From: Acanthacorydalis orientalis | Lineage: Eukaryota; Arthropoda; Insecta; Megaloptera; Corydalidae | Direction of reading: 5' to 3' | Length of the DNA: 64,000 nucleotides | Assembly: GCA_034766995.1 (NCBI GenBank) | Contig: CM068325.1 | Coordinates: 8,181,116-8,245,115 of the forward strand | Shown here: positions 59,767-64,000 of the stretch, piece by piece | How the letters are laid out: every line of letters begins with the position of its first letter | Position numbering within the stretch: the first letter of the stretch is position 1 | Program-made: the position numbers and the translations under genes | The notes under the pieces: model-generated | What the model was told of the DNA's origin: nothing | Database searches by the model: none | Seen by the model: only the letters and a program-made list of their open reading frames with translations

Positions 59767-59940
59767 AAGCGTAAATTAAGGCGGTCAAGAAAAGAACAAG
59801 AACTTCTTTACGTTGTGTAGTACAATAAGGACGAAAACTTAATCGAAATTACAAGGTCGCTGGTTCTTAAACGAGTTTCGATCGAAGCTCGTAATGGAAA
59901 CACGCCTTTTTATGTTGTAGGGTTGTTTGTTTCTCGATGA
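59767..59940 (+). pseudogene. Decayed further ankyrin unit after the stop codon
   Basis: The stop at 59764-59766 lies where other units read aaagaaatgaaagcg; here it is cataaatgaaagcg, a one-base loss. In the shifted frame the bases continue with homology to the unit (atgaaagcg...attaaggcggtc, then tcgatcgaagctcgtaatgg at 59878), 207 bp after the previous unit, but with several stops. The ancestral protein therefore had at least one more unit. Confidence 0.8.
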
Positions 59941-60464
59941 TTTAATCACATAAATGTATCGACTTTTAAAGCTTTAGACAATTAAACAGCTATTTTTACA
60001 TTATCTAGCGCTTGTGGGAAGAAGAGAACGCTCTGGTGACATCTCCCGCATCGAAAAATTAAATGTGTCGTGCGTTCGCCGCCGACGTCGTTATTCGGAG
60101 TTCTCCGTCGAAGTGGGTGCATTTGTTGCCGTTGCGCTTTTCGGCCGGCAGTCCGATCGAGGCAGAACAGCGTCGCCGCCGAATTCACACAACGACCATC
60201 AGCGTCTCGTTAGTAATTAATGCTCTGTTTTCGTATCGTCGCAATATTTCTTTTTGGAAATATAATTTGAATATTGTTTTTAATGTGTCCCTAATTATTG
60301 TTTTGTTATTAGAATAGAAAATATTATAAACTGATGTATAGTCCGTCGAAATTGACGGGAAAATAGAAAAGAAAACCGTCTGTAGGTTTTCACAACAATA
60401 TTTTAAAATATAACAAATGAGTAAGAACGAAACTGAATGAATTGAACTTGAAACCTATCCAATG
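59941..60464. other. Unassigned interval 3' of the NACHT-ankyrin gene
   Basis: Holds an ATTAAA at 59981-59986 that could serve as a weak polyadenylation signal for the upstream gene. A relatively GC-rich patch at about 60060-60200 has only short overlapping frames on both strands and no recognised domain. Confidence 0.45.
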
Positions 60465-61808
60465 TGAAAATGTCCTTATACACCACATCCTTCACAAAAA
60501 AATCTATCCTCACTGACAATGAGGATAGATCCTTGTTGAGATGTATTTCAGATGGATGTATTGATCTTCTGCTCGCTTTTGCTTCGAGGTACGCTACATA
60601 AAGTTGCCCATGATTGAAAAATGTTTCCCTAAAATTAATTCCAACGTGCTCGAAGGTGGTGTCCTCGTGATTTGTCGATCGTCATTACAAATGTAGGGAT
60701 ATCGGAAACTGATGTGGCTTCAGTGCAAAGGGCACTGTTCTATCAGATGGAGCAAGATCCATCCTCGACACATTCACTATCGTCGTCCTTGTTGCATTCA
60801 TTTAGAATTTTTCCCGTTATGAAATCGTGTGCAGTTCTGTGATCGTAATCCTCGTTCCGTTGCACAAATCTTTGTTCGGGTCCAGCTAACGCACTAACAT
60901 CACGATTGATCCTTGATTCAAAACGAATTCATGAAGCGGGATTCCAGATGACATTCGTATCATTTTTGATCACTTAGCATCACTGTTGTCCTCGGAAGCA
61001 ATTGTGTCAACAGTGTAGTAGACTTGTTGGTGTTCAGGTAAACTTTTGACGATTCGCTTGTCGATTTCAAGTGTTTCTCTATTAGCTGATGCAAGAATCA
61101 CTCTTCTTTAAATTACCTCCTCTCTTAGCTGGATTATGTCCTGTCCATACATTTGCTGTACGATACTTTCAATTCCGCCTGCGCTCTCACCATCGTGTGA
61201 TCAGTTTTCTGTATTAAGATCCGGATCGCATGGAATCTCCGTTTCGCCATCGTAAGTATTTGGTATTTGATCCGTTGCTCCAGTTCCTACTTTCAGCAAC
61301 TACTCGCTCGGTGTTTTGACCGTTTGATCTCGTGTTCGACGTCAAGGTTAACTTAGAAAACCGATACCACAACTCACTGAATTTGACGCAAACGTCAAAA
61401 ATATCCGAACGCCGCCCTCTCGATACCGCCAATAACGTTTGACGAAAGTCTCCACTAATCAGCAAAACATTTCCCCTAAACGGTCTATCGTCTTTCACAA
61501 GCCGCGAAATAAGTTCGATCCATACTTTTTCAACATCTTTATTTCATCAATTATTATGAGATTTTGTTTCCGTAACCCGTTCGTTTCGTTTGATGTCCGC
61601 CGCATTTGAGAGATTGAATTTTCCTGTATGGGCACAGATAGTTTAAAACTTGAGCGAACAGTTCGTCCTTCTTTCTTTAATGTTGCTACCATGCCTGTTG
61701 TAGCAAATGGTGATGTAATTTTCGCGGTTTTCATGAAGAACATTTCCAAAAGCACTGAATTACGTTTTGCAAATTTTGAAAAAACGATATATAAAAGTTT
61801 TCTTTGAA
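60465..61808 (-). pseudogene. Helitron-type Pif1 helicase remnant
   Basis: Minus-strand pieces follow the order of a Pif1/Helitron helicase. KTFIYRFF is the end of the P-loop (about 61797). Next come PFATTGMVATLKKEGRTVRS and SFKLSVPIQENS, then LIIIDEIKM (Walker B), VLLISGDFRQTLLAV (GDFRQ motif) and LTLTSNTR. Towards the C-terminus are LDPNKDLCNGTRI, DLAPSDRTVPFALKPHQFPI, HVGINFRETFFNHGQLYVAY and KDVVYKD near 60470. Several stops and frameshifts separate the pieces, and the P-loop lysine region is damaged. No Rep/HUH domain or Helitron ends were found. Similarity is closer to Helitron helicases than to host PIF1, by motif style. Confidence 0.8.
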
Positions 61809-61923
61809 TAATAACAAAAAAAAAGAACTTTTAAAGGTTTTGATCAAATGTACAAGGTGTATGAAAACGTTTTTGACACACTGTGTATGTGTATATACTC
61901 GTATGTATATATTTATATACTCG

Positions 61924-61925
<2 letters not shown>

Positions 61926-61996
<71 letters not shown>
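61926..61996. repeat. (TA)n microsatellite
   Basis: A TA dinucleotide run with one interruption (tatacatata near 61982) inside AT-rich DNA. Tyr-Ile repeat frames on both strands here are not genes. Confidence 0.95.
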
Positions 61997-61997
<1 letters not shown>

Positions 61998-62500
61998 ACT
62001 CGAAAAACGTATTTACACAATTAAGATTTTTTACAATTAAAAGGGTATTATTGAAACATTTGGAAGGATTTTGTAACAAATTCATATATATTTTATATTT
62101 ATTAATGTATTATTTATTAAAAAAATAAAAATAATAACAATAATTTCTTAGAATTGCAGAAAAGGGATGATTATTTAAAATAGAGTCGTTTTTCCGCGAA
62201 AAAAGTAATTGCATAACTTGCAGTCATTTGAGTTACACTAATGAATATTTTGAAAAAACTTGAAATTAATAGTACATCAGTAAAATATTTCTCTTTATCA
62301 CCTCTTTTAATGTATGTGGCATCGGAGAAATTCATTTTTACGCCACTTCCGGCTTTATATTTACCTATTCGCATACATTCATTTTTTTAATTGGGATTTA
62401 TTAGTAATATTATGCTTTCTGATTTTCTTATCCAGTATATCCCACGAATGCATAATCGTATTTAAACCAGGAGATTGTGATGGTGTATTTAGCGCATGGG
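61997..62500. other. AT-rich DNA, nothing recognised
   Basis: Low-complexity AT-rich sequence with short frames only; no domain, RNA gene or repeat structure was seen. Confidence 0.5.
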
Positions 62501-62760
62501 GGAGTGGTTGTCATACAAATTCCATTTCTTTTCTACGTGGGCTGTGGACTATGTGCCAGGTCGGCCTTCACTGGTCGACCTGGAGCTCCGCTGGCCCAAC
62601 AGTTAGAGACGACCCCCTGGAGGGGGTAGAAATGCTCCAAAAAATGAGAATCTCCGTTCCCAGCAACATCCAAGGAAATACGAGAAACGCGAGCCATGAG
62701 CGTATATCGCTTGGTGCTCAAGCAAGCATGGGCTCCTCAGGCCCTCGCTACAGACGATGA
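62500..62760. other. GC-rich segment with strong hairpins, function unknown
   Basis: It stands out from the AT-rich surroundings. Perfect or near-perfect stems include ccaggtcg...cgacctgg (62557-62584, extended by gcc/ggt), accccc-tgga-gggggt (about 62613-62628) and gggc...gccc (about 62730-62744). Both strands have short frames (62 codons on the minus strand, 62533-62721) without a recognised domain. It could be a structured RNA, a transposon terminus or a retroposon fragment. Confidence 0.35.
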
Positions 62761-64000
62761 TTTTTCTAAGTCAGTCAAGTAACAGAACCCGTGTGGTTAT
62801 ATTCATCATAGTAACGACAATTAAACAATAGTAGTAAACAACTATTTGTTGTGTTTTATTTCAAACCTGCAGCATTTATGTTATAAAAATATCCAAGAGA
62901 TAACACAATAATAAATGATAAAATAAGTAAGGTTATATGCATATTGTGTGACATTCGTCGATGTTACGTTTCGTTTCTAATATTTCCTTACAATCACACA
63001 ATTGCTGTGGTTTAAATTAATACCTCATACATTTCTTGAACTAAACGCGAAAAACGGATCGATAAAGAAATATTTCACTCGTTACTTATTCATGGCCATA
63101 CGATGGAACAGAAATTTCATCACGTTTGAAAAGAAATGTTCACTCACCGTTTCGCATACCGATGTACGAATACCTCCGCCCGGAGATGCAGTACCGAAAA
63201 AACACACACAGAATCTCTACTCGGCACATATTTTCTGATATTTTAGTACGGACATCAATTTCGAACGGCACTGTATACAATCTGAGTTATTTTTCGTGTA
63301 TTTTATATATTTTTCGTCCACTTTTCAGTCGAAACAGAAAACCCACAGACAATGAACGAACCGCACGCTTGGCATAAAAACAAACAACTGCGAAACACTG
63401 CCTTCGTCGATATTGTAATTTTAACCCAACTATCGCATAACGATTACATAAACCGTTGTAATATTTTTATAAAATTACGATTCTTTTTCAACTGATTTCT
63501 CGACTAGACTGCACGTGACAAATTGGACGCAGACATTTATTTAACGAGTAAATATTTTGTTTTCTGTTAAGGGGATGTCCGCACAGTTCAAAACTAAAAT
63601 GTACGCAACTTGGTAATAGGGTTTTATTTGTTCTCTGATTGGTTGATATCAGTCACATGATCAGTGTTTTGTCTCGCAATGTCCTACGAGAGGGAGAGAG
63701 AGAGGGTATACGATTTCAATATAAAACTGAAATTCATTTTGATATTTTTTTTTGTACTGAAGCTCTACATTCAAATTCATTCTCATTTCAGTATAGTACT
63801 TTGTTATGTAAACTTTCCCAATAAAATCTGTACGACTTACATTTTATGCAGATTATTTTTTGTGTAATTCATTTGTTAGGTTGGAGCAAGCGTTAGCGAG
63901 CAGGGGATACAGACCTCACAGGGTTGGCGAGAGCATCGAGCAAGTGACGGAGTCCTCTAGTCTTTTAAATATTTTTTTTAATTTATATTCATCAAACGTG
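62761..64000. other. AT-rich DNA without a supported gene
   Basis: Short frames at 63002-63377 and 63639-63867 have no recognisable features. A purine-rich gagagggagagagagaggg stretch lies near 63690. Bases 63880-63960 are more GC-rich and may be a repeat fragment, but I cannot name it. Confidence 0.5.

Noticed and set aside
62314..62760. 148-codon plus-strand frame over the GC-rich hairpin segment
   Set aside because: The N-terminal half is AT-rich low-complexity sequence and the C-terminal half shows no domain; the GC-rich part is better treated as unknown structured DNA.
63880..63960. Possible tRNA or SINE head
   Set aside because: No recognisable A and B box pair or cloverleaf could be made.

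Overview
The window looks like an insect (at least arthropod) chromosome segment at the edge of a large satellite block, probably centromeric or pericentromeric. Evidence is the ~175-bp satellite, mariner, gypsy-type LTR, jockey-type LINE and Helitron remnants, long (TA)n runs, and an AT-rich background. No gene fixes the order; Hymenoptera is only a guess.

Layout. 1-19376: about 110 head-to-tail satellite monomers with a 175-bp period. 19377-24228: a gypsy-type LTR retrotransposon (minus strand, 4-bp target duplication gaac) inserted in the satellite; its single 902-codon frame fuses a SAP-domain Gag to part of an RNase H, with protease, RT core and integrase deleted. 24229-43420: about 110 more monomers, including 174-bp variants. 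43421-44233 and 49785-50767: old, diverged monomers forming the array edge. Between these two stretches is an LTR of the same retrotransposon family, in opposite orientation, split by a near-complete jockey-like LINE (44529-49409, 12-bp target duplication). Two decayed mariners (50770-51692 and 51703-52981) sit at the satellite/unique-DNA boundary.

The right 11 kb is non-satellite DNA. Its centrepiece is an intact 1528-codon gene (55180-59766). Its N-terminal region resembles the Cap4/DUF4297 family of PD-(D/E)XK nucleases, followed by a NACHT STAND ATPase and a long C-terminal ankyrin array. Effector-ATPase-sensor is the layout of bacterial Avs anti-phage proteins and of NLR immune receptors. 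The last ankyrin units are near-identical 210-bp tandem copies, and the reading frame stops at a frameshift with a further decayed unit downstream. The coding frame is uninterrupted, but a splice-acceptor-like site lies just before the ATG.

Downstream are a decayed Helitron-type Pif1 helicase (60465-61808, minus strand), a (TA)n run, a GC-rich segment with strong hairpins near 62.55 kb, and unassigned AT-rich DNA. The genes form no operon-like unit: apart from the NACHT-ankyrin gene, every coding region is mobile-element derived.
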